Origin: Vampirovibrio sp041737375
GTDB lineage: Bacteria > Cyanobacteriota > Vampirovibrionia > Vampirovibrionales > Vampirovibrionaceae
DNA: 49,575 nt
Assembly: GCF_041737375.1 (NCBI RefSeq)
Contig: NZ_JBGSRV010000001.1
Location: forward strand, 1-49,575
Direction of reading: 5' to 3'
Positions 8,562-16,286 of this stretch are shown here, one piece after another. The notes under the pieces were generated by a model. It ran no database searches. It was not told the origin of the DNA and saw only the letters and a program-made list of their open reading frames with translations. The position numbers and the translations under genes were made by a program. Within the stretch, counting starts at the first letter, position 1; each line of letters begins with the position of its first letter.

Positions 8562-9431
8562 GAGGCTATCTGAGAAGTGCAACAAATTGAGTGGTTTAGG
8601 CGTCTTTTCCTGTAAATCAGGGAGGAAAGCCAGATGGAGACTCAGAAGCAGTATACCAGTGATTTAAGCGACAAGCAGTGGCGCTATTTAAAGCCCCACA
8701 TCCCAGAGGCTTTGCCGGGCGGGCGGCACCGCTCCCATGATATGCGAGCCATTGTAAATGCAATAATGTATCGGGTTAAAAATGGCTGTATATGGCAAGA
8801 TTTGCCTCATGATTTCCCGCCCCACCAGAGCGTGTATGAATACTACCGTGCATGGACACTGGATGGCACTTGGGAAAAGATTCATGCCCTCTTGAGAGAT
8901 AGTTTACGCCTGAAACTGGGGCGTTCCTTACAACCCAGTGCTGCCTTATTGACAGCCAGTCTGTTAAGACGACTGAAAAAAGGGGGCTTCCGGCTACGAC
9001 GCTGGGAAGAAGGTAAAGGGCCGAAAACGGCATATCCTGGTAGATACCTTGGGGCTGCTGCAAAAATTACTGGTGCATAAGGGTAATATCCAAGACCGGG
9101 ATGGTGGAAAACTATTATTGCTGCTACTCAAGAAACAAGGCCATTCCATTCAAAAGATATGGGCAGATGCAGCCTACAGCGGCAAATTACAGGATTGGGC
9201 CAAAAGCGCTTTAAAAATAGATTTAGAAATTGTCAAACGTAACGACACTGGATTTAAAATTCTGCCTCACCGCTGGCTCGTAGAACGAACTTTTGCTTGG
9301 CTCAACCATTATCGCCTATTGGCTAAAGAGTATGAGAAAACCACTTCCAGCAGTCAAAGCGACATCTACCTTGCCATGACAAGGCTAATCCTCAAGCGGC
9401 TTGCCCCTGCCTAAACTTTTCAGATAGCCTC
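8562..9431. mobile_element. IS5-family element (IS427-like), 870 bp, with 3-bp target repeats
   Basis: Terminal repeats GAGGCTATCTGAGAAGT (left) and GAGGCTATCTGAAAAGT (right, reverse complement) differ at one position. TTA flanks both ends (8559-8561 and 9432-9434) as a target duplication. The only gene is a transposase spread over shifted frames. The right end has replaced the original C-terminus of the neighbouring hipA gene. Confidence 0.9.
8634..9414 (+). pseudogene. IS5-family transposase in shifted frames
   Basis: The first frame gives METQKQYTSDLSDKQWRYLK and MYRVKNGCIWQDLPHDFPP. Its match stops at QPSAAL; the next block DSQSVKTTEKRG is in a second frame near 8948-8985, and the rest (SGYDAGKKVKGRKRHILVDT, IWADAAYSGK, RWLVERTFAWLNHYR) is in a third, ending at 9414. 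IS427-type elements often use one programmed -1 frameshift, and the A6G5 run at 8976-8986 is a plausible slip site. The first shift at about 8948 looks like a real one-base deletion, so this copy is probably inactive. Confidence 0.8.
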
Positions 9432-10716
9432 TTAGCGTTTTACGGATTGCGATGGCACGCGCTTCTGAAATTCCTACCAATGCCGCATGGTCAGGCCATT
9501 TGGCGACCGCTTTCGAAACTTGCTCAATGATTTCTAGTGCTCTACTTTTTCTGATAAATACTCGATTGGCACAGGCTTCAAAGTCATCCAAAGTAAAGTC
9601 ATCGCGCTTGCCGTTGATGGTCATTTGATGGCTATTGGTCCATTGACCGTCTGGATTATAGCTAAAGGTCATATCAAAGGCGGGAGACAATCGCCACTGG
9701 CCAGCCTTATCCATCAGAAAAGCGATATTTTTCACATGGTCATCCTGATTGCGTGCCATGACATTGAAGATCATTCTTCGAAACTGCTCTTCAACGCTTT
9801 CTTTGGGAAGATCAAGCTCCATCATCGTTTGCATGGCCTGCTCATAGGAATAGGCTCCTGCCAGGTTGAAGTCGTAATGCTTTAAGGCGCACAGAGACTG
9901 CATATGCAGCTTTGCCCCCGTATCCGTTCGATCAAACCGTTTTGCCATAAAGTGATGGCGATTGTTCTCAGAGAGAAGTCGACATTCTTCCATTTGAATG
10001 CCTGCACCCTTCGCCATGTGATAGTAGGCATATTCCACTAAACCATAGCCCAGCGGGTCATTCAGTTCTTTATCACGATTTCCGGCTACGCCGTCGAATT
10101 TAAGCAACCAGTAAGAAAACCCCTCACCGGCATTCACTTGCCCGGAACGAACCTCATGTGTTTTTGGGTTCCAAGCAATAATGGCCTTTGCACGCGCTCC
10201 ACCCGCTGAGGTTCCCACCCTTAATATGTCTCGCATGGCCTCTTCCCGATCTTCAGCATCAAAAGAAGTCTTCAGCGCTTCTCGATGCGTTAGAATCTCG
10301 CTGGCGAGATGAACCAGTGCTTCAATATCGAGTTTTTTGGATTGCTTTTCCTTTGGACCTCCAACCGGAAAGAATTCCAACGCTCCCATGCCCCCTGTGC
10401 CTATGTAAGAGAGCCGCTCAACCGGATCAAAGCTTTGTGGGCTCCGCCCTGCTCTAACCAGCCAGGTATCTATTAGTGCATTTCCAAACTTATCTGGCAG
10501 AGAGTCCGCTAAAAGGCCTGGAAGGCCTTGAAAGGTCTGTTTAGATAGGGCAGGGAAAGCAAAAATCTGTTCAGATAACGGCAGCATCAAGGGTGCAATC
10601 TGAATGCCGCTTTTGATAAAGCTGGGTGTATACTCAAAATAGGCCAATTCTTGCTCAGGACTCCAGCTGACGGCTCCAATGGTTTTGCCCCAGAGTCTAA
10701 CTTCAGCAACACTCAT
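9385..10716 (-). CDS. hipA: HipA-family serine/threonine kinase toxin, C-terminus replaced by IS
   Basis: 443 residues. VGTSAGGARAKAIIAW (168-183) matches the HipA activation/ATP loop, RNQDDHVKNIAFL (322-334) the catalytic loop, and FDMT (347-350) the metal-binding Asp. Known HipA kinases phosphorylate glutamyl-tRNA synthetase or other translation targets and cause growth arrest. The ATG overlaps the stop of the HTH gene by 4 bases, the normal hipBA arrangement. The IS5-type element ends at 9431, so the last 14 residues (430-443) and the stop codon come from the IS. The kinase core is intact; activity is probable but unproven. Confidence 0.9.
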   Translation of the reverse strand: MSVAEVRLWGKTIGAVSWSPEQELAYFEYTPSFIKSGIQIAPLMLPLSEQIFAFPALSKQTFQGLPGLLADSLPDKFGNALIDTWLVRAGRSPQSFDPVERLSYIGTGGMGALEFFPVGGPKEKQSKKLDIEALVHLASEILTHREALKTSFDAEDREEAMRDILRVGTSAGGARAKAIIAWNPKTHEVRSGQVNAGEGFSYWLLKFDGVAGNRDKELNDPLGYGLVEYAYYHMAKGAGIQMEECRLLSENNRHHFMAKRFDRTDTGAKLHMQSLCALKHYDFNLAGAYSYEQAMQTMMELDLPKESVEEQFRRMIFNVMARNQDDHVKNIAFLMDKAGQWRLSPAFDMTFSYNPDGQWTNSHQMTINGKRDDFTLDDFEACANRVFIRKSRALEIIEQVSKAVAKWPDHAALVGISEARAIAIRKTLRGYLKSLGRGKPLED

Positions 10717-11066
10717 GTCTCTTCACCCCAGGTCCATATCGGCTCTTGCGCAGTGTTCTTGGGTCTGGATGAGGCTCTCTTTCTGCTCTTCTTTTGAGTG
10801 CGCATCTGTTGAAGGGGACTGACCGGCTCAGAAGGTAGTATGAGCTCTAGGTTATCCAAAAGCTTCAGGGCTCGTAATAGGCTGATGATGTTCACAATAT
10901 TGGTGGCGTGTTCACCGTTTTCAATCCGCTTTAAGGTGATGATAGAAATGCCTGCCGCTTTGGCCAAAGCCTCTTGGGTCATGTCTCGATTGAGGCGATA
11001 CCGCGCAATGCGGGAGCCGAGTTCTGCCAGAACCGCTTCATCCGGTGTTAGATTTTCTATTCTCAT
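10713..11066 (-). CDS. hipB: HipB-like XRE-family antitoxin/repressor
   Basis: 117 residues. A helix-turn-helix lies at about 14-68 (IARYRLNRDMTQEALAKAAG, SIITLKRIENGEHAT). A basic tail rich in Lys and Arg follows (about 88-105). It neutralises HipA and represses its own operon in known systems. It is translationally coupled to hipA (ATGA overlap). Copies of TAAAGTATC/GATACTTTA upstream are the likely binding sites, one of them touching the start codon. Confidence 0.88.
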   Translation of the reverse strand: MRIENLTPDEAVLAELGSRIARYRLNRDMTQEALAKAAGISIITLKRIENGEHATNIVNIISLLRALKLLDNLELILPSEPVSPLQQMRTQKKSRKRASSRPKNTAQEPIWTWGEET

Positions 11067-11209
11067 AAAGTATCTCTAATAATACCTTTTTTTCTTTTCT
11101 GGCTCTAATATATCACAAATGACACTTTAACAGTCTAATTCCTTTAAAGTATCATTACAGCTACTCAAAGTAATAAAAAACCATTTTAGATATCATAAAA
11201 GATACTTTA
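11066..11209. promoter_or_regulatory. Operator array of the first hipBA module
   Basis: Four copies of a 9-bp word in alternating orientation: TAAAGTATC at 11066-11074, GACACTTTA at 11121-11129 (one mismatch), TAAAGTATC at 11145-11153 and GATACTTTA at 11201-11209. The inner gap of each inverted pair is 46-47 bp and the two pairs are offset by 79-80 bp. The last pair extends to 11 perfect bases per arm. HipB dimers are known to bind paired half-sites upstream of hipBA. Assignment to this HipB is inference from position. Confidence 0.65.
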
Positions 11210-11280
11210 AATGGGTTTCATGTATTGATCTGTGCTGTGACTAGGCTTCAATGAAGAGGCTGTCATAATGACATAGAATT

Positions 11281-11296
11281 TTAGTCTTAAGACTAA
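11281..11296. repeat. Perfect 16-bp palindrome TTAGTCTTAAGACTAA
   Basis: Perfect dyad about 70 bp upstream of the uncertain reading frame at 11349. It could be an operator. No regulator can be tied to it. Confidence 0.4.
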
Positions 11297-11348
11297 GGAT
11301 ATGAGTCAATGTCGTTAATCTCTCTGTTTCCAAGACCGGTGCTGGTGG

Positions 11349-11585
11349 ATGTGCTGTGTTTGTTTCTACCAGGGTCTGATCAGCGTTTACCAGCGGGAAA
11401 TTTCGGATTTAACGAACCATTTCCTGCTTCAAGTCCAGCATTCCTTGGAAGGGATTGAGCAAGCGGAACTGATCGTGTGGGAAAAGAATGGCAACTGCGT
11501 CTATTATCATAGCCAAACGGAATCATCCCGCTTTTCAAGATCGCCAACAAGCCTGCTTGTATTTAAGAAAGTTGACCCGCATTGA
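11349..11585 (+). CDS. Hypothetical small protein (weak)
   Basis: 78 residues, not recognised. The middle part (QREISDLTNHFLLQVQHSLE, IEQAELIVWEKNGNCVYYH) has plausible protein composition with an amphipathic helix. The beginning and end look non-coding, and no ribosome site supports the first ATG. It lies in decayed accessory DNA just before the tRNA-Pro fragment and may be the leftover of a larger gene. Confidence 0.25.
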   Translation: MCCVCFYQGLISVYQREISDLTNHFLLQVQHSLEGIEQAELIVWEKNGNCVYYHSQTESSRFSRSPTSLLVFKKVDPH

Positions 11586-11745
11586 ACCTCATTAGGCAAA
11601 CATTTTAATTTAGCGAATACACTGCATTTGTCAAATTTAGCGCCATTTTAGTAAATTTTTGTAAAATCGGATATCAGGGTCAAGTGGGAAAAAGTCGTCA
11701 ACTTAACACTCAATGCTGACAAGGGTTTCCACGGTATTTCTTGGA

Positions 11746-11793
11746 TGCTTTGGGAGCAGAGGGTCGCAGGTTCAAATCCTGTCATCCCGACCA
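11746..11793 (+). other. 3' fragment of tRNA-Pro(UGG), probable integration scar
   Basis: The fragment contains an anticodon loop TTTGGGA with UGG at 11751-11753 between TGC and GCA, a good T-arm (GCAGG, loop TTCAAAT, CCTGT), the 3' acceptor strand CATCCCG, discriminator A and an encoded CCA. There is no CGGGATG 5' acceptor strand or D-arm upstream, so the tRNA is incomplete. A 3' tRNA fragment is what remains at the far end of an element integrated into a tRNA gene. It suggests that the accessory DNA to its left entered at a tRNA-Pro gene outside the window. Confidence 0.8.
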
Positions 11794-11942
11794 TTTCATC
11801 ACAAAAGTATAGTGACTATCTTGGCAGAGGCATTAAAACATCAAGCCACCATTTGCAAACGGGCCGTGGTAGACGAGGGGCAAGACAAGGATTAAAATAC
11901 GATTCAAGTTTTTGGCCTGATGGGCGATAACAAAGTACATAG

Positions 11943-12512
11943 TTGCCCCAAGAGGAAAAATCTCATGGCCTCCCCGCTACTCCAGAACGCTCTAAAGGCT
12001 TTACTCTGACGGAACTTTTAATCAGTTTGTTAATTTTGGCTGAGATTGCAACCTTTACCATCCCCAAACTGCTGAGTAATCAGCAAAATTCCAGCTATAA
12101 CGCCAATGCTAAAGAAGTGATGGGCACCATTGCGGCTGCGTATCAGGTCTATTCTTTAGCAAATACCCCAACAGCAGCTACATCAGCGTCTGATATTTTA
12201 GCTTATATGAACTATGTATCAATCGATACCACGAGCACCGTTGATCAAAGCTACACTTTTGGCACTAGATCTTGTACCACCTACTTCTGCTATAAACTGC
12301 ATAATGGAGGTATCCTTGCCTCTAATAACGCATTTGGCGGAACCTCCCCTGCAAACACAATCAACTTCTTGTTTGATCCAGATGGCACTTCTGACGGCAC
12401 CACCAATGGCCCCGGAAAATCTCTTTTTATTTACCTGTTTTTTAACGGCAGGATAAATACATTCAGCACTCAAAACAATGTTCCTTCCGACCCTCCCTGG
12501 TTCAGCTGGTAA
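11943..12512 (+). CDS. Type IV pilin-like/pseudopilin protein; start possibly frameshifted
   Basis: 189 residues. KGFTLTELLISLLILAEIAT (19-38) is a class III prepilin signature: cleavage after Gly, methylated Phe, Glu at +5 and a hydrophobic helix. The remainder is a Ser/Thr/Asn-rich pilin-like domain with one possible disulphide pair (C111, C116). It would be processed by prepilin peptidase and assembled by a type IV pilus or type II secretion machine. In this frame only a TTG at 11943 can start. The best start, ATG 11965 behind AGAGGA, is one base out of frame: one extra C in the CCCC run would give MASPATPERSKGFTL. Confidence 0.75.
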   Translation: MPQEEKSHGLPATPERSKGFTLTELLISLLILAEIATFTIPKLLSNQQNSSYNANAKEVMGTIAAAYQVYSLANTPTAATSASDILAYMNYVSIDTTSTVDQSYTFGTRSCTTYFCYKLHNGGILASNNAFGGTSPANTINFLFDPDGTSDGTTNGPGKSLFIYLFFNGRINTFSTQNNVPSDPPWFSW

Positions 12513-12603
12513 TACTCATTTGAGCCAAATAGGTAATAGCGTTTGGTGTCCTGAGCTTTGGGCAAAACACCCAGATACCCAGAGTCCCGCTTTGGGATGC
12601 CTG

Positions 12604-12632
12604 AGTGTGGGCTCAGGGATTGAGCCCACACT
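12604..12632 (+). terminator. Strong hairpin after the pilin-like gene
   Basis: Perfect 12-bp stem (AGTGTGGGCTCA pairing with TGAGCCCACACT) with a 5-base loop, about 90 bp after the stop codon. There is no clean T-run behind it, so it may end transcription weakly or protect the mRNA 3' end. Confidence 0.55.
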
Positions 12633-12847
12633 TCGTTACTCTGGTTTAATCAGCGGATTACCTTGTATTTCAGGTTAAAAAACAGACGATCCCCCCCATC
12701 CAGTGCCTTTCCTGTGTTATGGATGCTCAGACGCACCAAAATCGCTTGAGTTGGTTTAAGCCAATATAGTCATCACCTCACTTCCCATCCATTTTTAACC
12801 TTCAAGTTTGAATCTTTAAGTTTAAATCCTTCAAGGAGCTTTACCTT

Positions 12848-13771
12848 ATGGCGATCAATCCTGGTGGCAACCCCATTCATCACCCGCCCCTCAATCATGC
12901 TGTACCACCTCCAGATGAGCCGGATATTACCGATGTTGTGAATAGCATTTTAGAAAAAGCTTACCTGGATGAGCGTTTGGCGAATAATCAGGATGCCTTT
13001 ATTCGAAGAAGTGAAGCCCCGGAAGCGGAAAAACTAAAAATGATTGCCCAATCTAAACGGTTTCGTGAAGGCAATGATATTAGTCTCGGTATCAAACATA
13101 ATGACAATCATGCAGTCATGGAGTCTGTAATCCGTAAACTCATCAGGGCCGGGGCGGGGCTAAATCTGGACAAGCAGACAACCATTCACTCGGCTCAAGA
13201 TTTAGAGGCATGGGAAGTGAGTGCCACGAATAATGCCAAACAAAAACATCAATTTACAGAAGAAGATGAAAGGACATTGCCGGTTAGTCTGTTTAATTTG
13301 CCCGACAATTTATCCTTTAAAGCATTCGCTTATAAACAAAACGTCTCGCCGATACCCGAATCAATTACATCGCAGTTTCCGTTGGAACTTCAACAGCTTA
13401 ATGCGAAACACGAGGCCGTCATGGCGGATGTTTATCAACAATCGCTGGAAAAAGTTAAAGCCACCCCCGCCGAACTCAACCAATTGGGTTTAACCCTGGA
13501 TGATTTGTTGATAAACGCCTCCAGGGAAGGATATACCCACCAAATTGAGCCGCTGCTCAAAGCGGGGGCCAAGGTGAATGGCAATCCGCCTGATTTTACA
13601 TCTAACAAGTTCCTCACGCCCGCTACGCTGGCTTTCAAGGAAGGGCATGTGGATACTGCCAAAAAGCTGGAAGAACTGGGTGGCGTGAACGATTATAGCG
13701 ACCGCTTTATCAAGCTGATGGAAAGCATCCAGCAAATGAGCAATAAGAAATCGCAAGCTGGCAAAACATAA
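12848..13771 (+). CDS. Ankyrin-type repeat protein
   Basis: 307 residues, no signal peptide. Residues about 218-282 contain two ankyrin-like units: DDLLINASREGYTHQIEPLL with KAGAKVNG, then LTPATLAFKEGHVDTAKKL with EELGGVND. The N-terminal two thirds are charged and helical with a third weak unit (VMESVIRKLIRAGAGLN). AAGGAG at 12832-12837 supports the ATG. Ankyrin proteins bind other proteins; in host-associated or predatory bacteria some are secreted effectors, but no export signal is visible. It stands alone. Function unknown. Confidence 0.7.
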   Translation: MAINPGGNPIHHPPLNHAVPPPDEPDITDVVNSILEKAYLDERLANNQDAFIRRSEAPEAEKLKMIAQSKRFREGNDISLGIKHNDNHAVMESVIRKLIRAGAGLNLDKQTTIHSAQDLEAWEVSATNNAKQKHQFTEEDERTLPVSLFNLPDNLSFKAFAYKQNVSPIPESITSQFPLELQQLNAKHEAVMADVYQQSLEKVKATPAELNQLGLTLDDLLINASREGYTHQIEPLLKAGAKVNGNPPDFTSNKFLTPATLAFKEGHVDTAKKLEELGGVNDYSDRFIKLMESIQQMSNKKSQAGKT

Positions 13772-13976
13772 CATCTTTTAACCCGCAGAGGGTGAATTAC
13801 AAATATAGAATATAGAAAAAGCGATAAGGTTTATAGAATATTTATAACGGATTTTGTTTTCAGGAACCCGTTTAGCCTGAAATGCTTAGACGACCCTGGG
13901 ATCTGAGCAATCTTTCAGGATTACGGGCATTAATACCATGGTAATACCCTGAATTTTGAGAACCCCTGACCTTATC

Positions 13977-14765
13977 ATGATTACTCAGTCCTCCAATGAA
14001 ATTAACCTGATGGCTTATAGCAAGAACGAGGTTATTCTGGAATATCTTCTGGATGAAGCGTTGCAACCAGCCGAAGCCTTTATTTTAAATCGTATACATA
14101 GCGGCATTTCAGGCAAAAAGATTTTAGATATTGGCGTTGGGACTGGACGAACCATTCGTCCTCTACTCGCTATTAGTAACAATTACAGCGGCCTTGATTA
14201 TTCAGGTGCCATGATTGAGGCTTGCCAGAAACGTTTTCCATCGGTTGTACTGAGTCAGGGAGACGCACGAGATCTTTCACTGTACCCGGATAATGAAACA
14301 GGGCTGGTCTTTTTTTCGTTTAACGGCCTGGATTATATGAGTCATGTCGATAGACTGCATACGCTCAAAGGTATTTATCGAATACTGGTTCCTGAGGGTT
14401 ACTTTGTTTTTTCATCACATAACCGAAATTATATTGAACCTGCTCCCATTTCCAAGCATCCGGGCTTGCTTTTCAAGCAAAAATACAAGCAACTTCGAAA
14501 AGCCTGGAGGCGTTTCAAAAACCGACGCTTTACGGCTCAAGCCGCTGAATATGAAATTTTCTGGGATGAGACGCATGGCGGCTTAGTCACTTATTCTATT
14601 GGCATCGACGAGCAAATTAAACAGCTGGCCCAGGCAGGTTTTCGGCAAGCCCCCATAGCCGTCAATCAGCAAGGACAAATCATCGAACAGGATACCCAAA
14701 GTCCCTGGATTTACTACTGCGTTCAAAAAGGTCCGTCCTCACGGGATGGAGCGCAGTCTCTGTAA
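13977..14765 (+). CDS. Class I SAM-dependent methyltransferase
   Basis: 262 residues. KILDIGVGTGRT (about 48-59) is motif I for S-adenosylmethionine. YSGLDYSGAMIEACQKRFP covers motif II with the ribose-binding Asp, and QGDARDLSL and YRILVPEGYFVFSSHN are motifs III-IV of the methyltransf_25/11 fold. The basic segment after residue 165 is unusual. The substrate cannot be read from sequence. The start is uncertain: a TTG at 13956 and an ATG at 14010 are alternatives, and none has a convincing ribosome site. Confidence 0.8.
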   Translation: MITQSSNEINLMAYSKNEVILEYLLDEALQPAEAFILNRIHSGISGKKILDIGVGTGRTIRPLLAISNNYSGLDYSGAMIEACQKRFPSVVLSQGDARDLSLYPDNETGLVFFSFNGLDYMSHVDRLHTLKGIYRILVPEGYFVFSSHNRNYIEPAPISKHPGLLFKQKYKQLRKAWRRFKNRRFTAQAAEYEIFWDETHGGLVTYSIGIDEQIKQLAQAGFRQAPIAVNQQGQIIEQDTQSPWIYYCVQKGPSSRDGAQSL

Positions 14766-15213
14766 TTTACAATCTAACAAGCCTACGGTGCTATACGGCC
14801 CTCTTCCTATTCAAGTCCCCGTCGTTTACAACGGAGATTAGAAAAATGGCGATGGGCTGAAAGCACTATTGCCGTAGGAAGGCGTGGAATCCTCCCCAAG
14901 TATTTGGCCGGGAGATGTTCTGCTGTTCATCATCCACGAATGCCCGTTCCACGTGGCTTCCCATTGCAAACGACTCAACCACTATCAGGCCAGCCCTAGT
15001 GGTAAAGCGTATTCAAAGCGGCGTCAACAATATTAACGTGAGCATTCATACACTGCTTTCTATTGCCCTTTTTATCACCCAAAAAAGAAATTTGGCAAGT
15101 TAAGCATTACGGAATGCTTAAAATGAATTGATTTTAAATCAATATAACAGTGGACTGACACTTTTTATAAAAGCACCACTTGGTGGGCTAAGCTGGATCA
15201 TTGCCTTCAGCTA
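14766..15213. other. Intergenic region without a recognisable gene
   Basis: About 450 bases between the convergent methyltransferase and sugar transferase genes. Short open frames on both strands look non-coding. A sequence near 15120-15145 repeats ATTTTAAA-type AT-rich words. No tRNA or clear terminator seen. Confidence 0.5.
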
Positions 15214-15921
15214 TTAATAAGCGCCTTTTTTCAAAAGTACGCAGGGAAGTGTTTTGAGAAGAATCAAAATATCGGTCAACAAGCTCCACTGCATTACATA
15301 TTTTAATTCAATATTGCAAAGCTGATCAAACGAAAGGTCTGAACGGCCACTCACTTGCCAAGGCCCAGTCATGCCAGGCATCACCGAAAATCTGGAAGTG
15401 TAAGGGTATTTAAAAATATTGCTTTCCGCAGGAACAAAAGGCCGAGGACCCACCAGACTCATTTCTCCCTTGAGTACGTTAAACAGCTGGGGAAACTCAT
15501 CCAGACTGTATTTACGCAAGAATTTACCGAGCGGCGTAATGCGATTGTCATTTTTTAACTTCAACAGCTCAGTCTGGGCCGACTGATCTTTTTTCAAGTC
15601 ATCCCATAAGCGATCCGCATTTTGAACCATGGTGCGAAATTTATACATATAAATGGGCTGATAATCTTTGCCTATCCGTACACTCTTGTAAATAACAGGC
15701 CCTGGAGACGACAGGCGAACCAGAATGGCAAGCACCAACAACATGGGACTGATAAACACCAGACCAATCAAGGAAAGCAGAAAGTCCGCCACTCTTTTAA
15801 TTTGTAACTGCAACTGGATGGATGGCGAAGCGTGTGATTCCAACCTGTAAGAATGAGTGGGTTGATCAATCGGTATGACAGATGACTGACTACGCGTTAA
15901 AAGTTCGGTAGATATGGACAC
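15214..15921 (-). CDS. Undecaprenyl-phosphate sugar phosphotransferase (bacterial sugar transferase)
   Basis: 235 residues, the short monotopic class. One hydrophobic segment (about 47-70) with the conserved Asp46 and Pro59 is followed by YKFRTM (93-98), LRKYSLDEFPQLFNV (135-149) and GEMSLVGPRP (152-161), the catalytic core of PF02397. It transfers a sugar-phosphate from a UDP-sugar to undecaprenyl phosphate and so starts an exopolysaccharide or O-antigen repeat unit at the inner membrane. WbaP/WcaJ-type N-terminal membrane and CoA-binding domains are absent. It is on the same strand as the phosphomannomutase upstream but 365 bases apart. Confidence 0.9.
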   Translation of the reverse strand: MSISTELLTRSQSSVIPIDQPTHSYRLESHASPSIQLQLQIKRVADFLLSLIGLVFISPMLLVLAILVRLSSPGPVIYKSVRIGKDYQPIYMYKFRTMVQNADRLWDDLKKDQSAQTELLKLKNDNRITPLGKFLRKYSLDEFPQLFNVLKGEMSLVGPRPFVPAESNIFKYPYTSRFSVMPGMTGPWQVSGRSDLSFDQLCNIELKYVMQWSLLTDILILLKTLPCVLLKKGAY

Positions 15922-16286
15922 GTCCGTATTTTCCTTATGAGTCTGTTGGGTTCAAGTCAGTAACAAGGGTGATAAAATGTTTACTAACTGCATGCATGAT
16001 GGGTTGTGCTCTTGAAACATAAAGGTACCTGCTCAGGTGAAAAATCCGGGAGCCAAATAGCCTGGCTGACAAAGGAGTGAGGTATTGGCCTGCCTGATGA
16101 GCGGCTCCCCAAGGGTTGCTGTGCGATGTGGGCGCAGCTCATCTATATATCGTATTTTCACCAAGCGTTTATTTTGACGTGAGCATTCTCTAAAAACAAG
16201 AACCAATGTTGGTTCAGGCATTGCTGCCTAAACCAACTGTTAAAACTTGCCCTTAAACAAAGGAACCCGATTTCTTCAAAAACCCG
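15922..16286. other. Intergenic region between sugar transferase and phosphomannomutase genes
   Basis: 365 bases without a credible gene. It contains the hairpin at 16208-16237 and, to its left, the presumed promoter of the sugar transferase gene. Confidence 0.5.
16208..16237 (-). terminator. Hairpin downstream of the phosphomannomutase gene
   Basis: GTTGGTT and AGGCA pair with TGCCT and AACCAAC around a 4-base loop, with one mismatch. It lies about 50 bp past the phosphomannomutase stop. T-rich sequence follows only some bases later, so efficiency is uncertain. Confidence 0.5.

Noticed and set aside
14915..15103. 62-codon plus-strand frame in the gap before the sugar transferase gene
   Set aside because: No ribosome site or family resemblance; the composition looks random.
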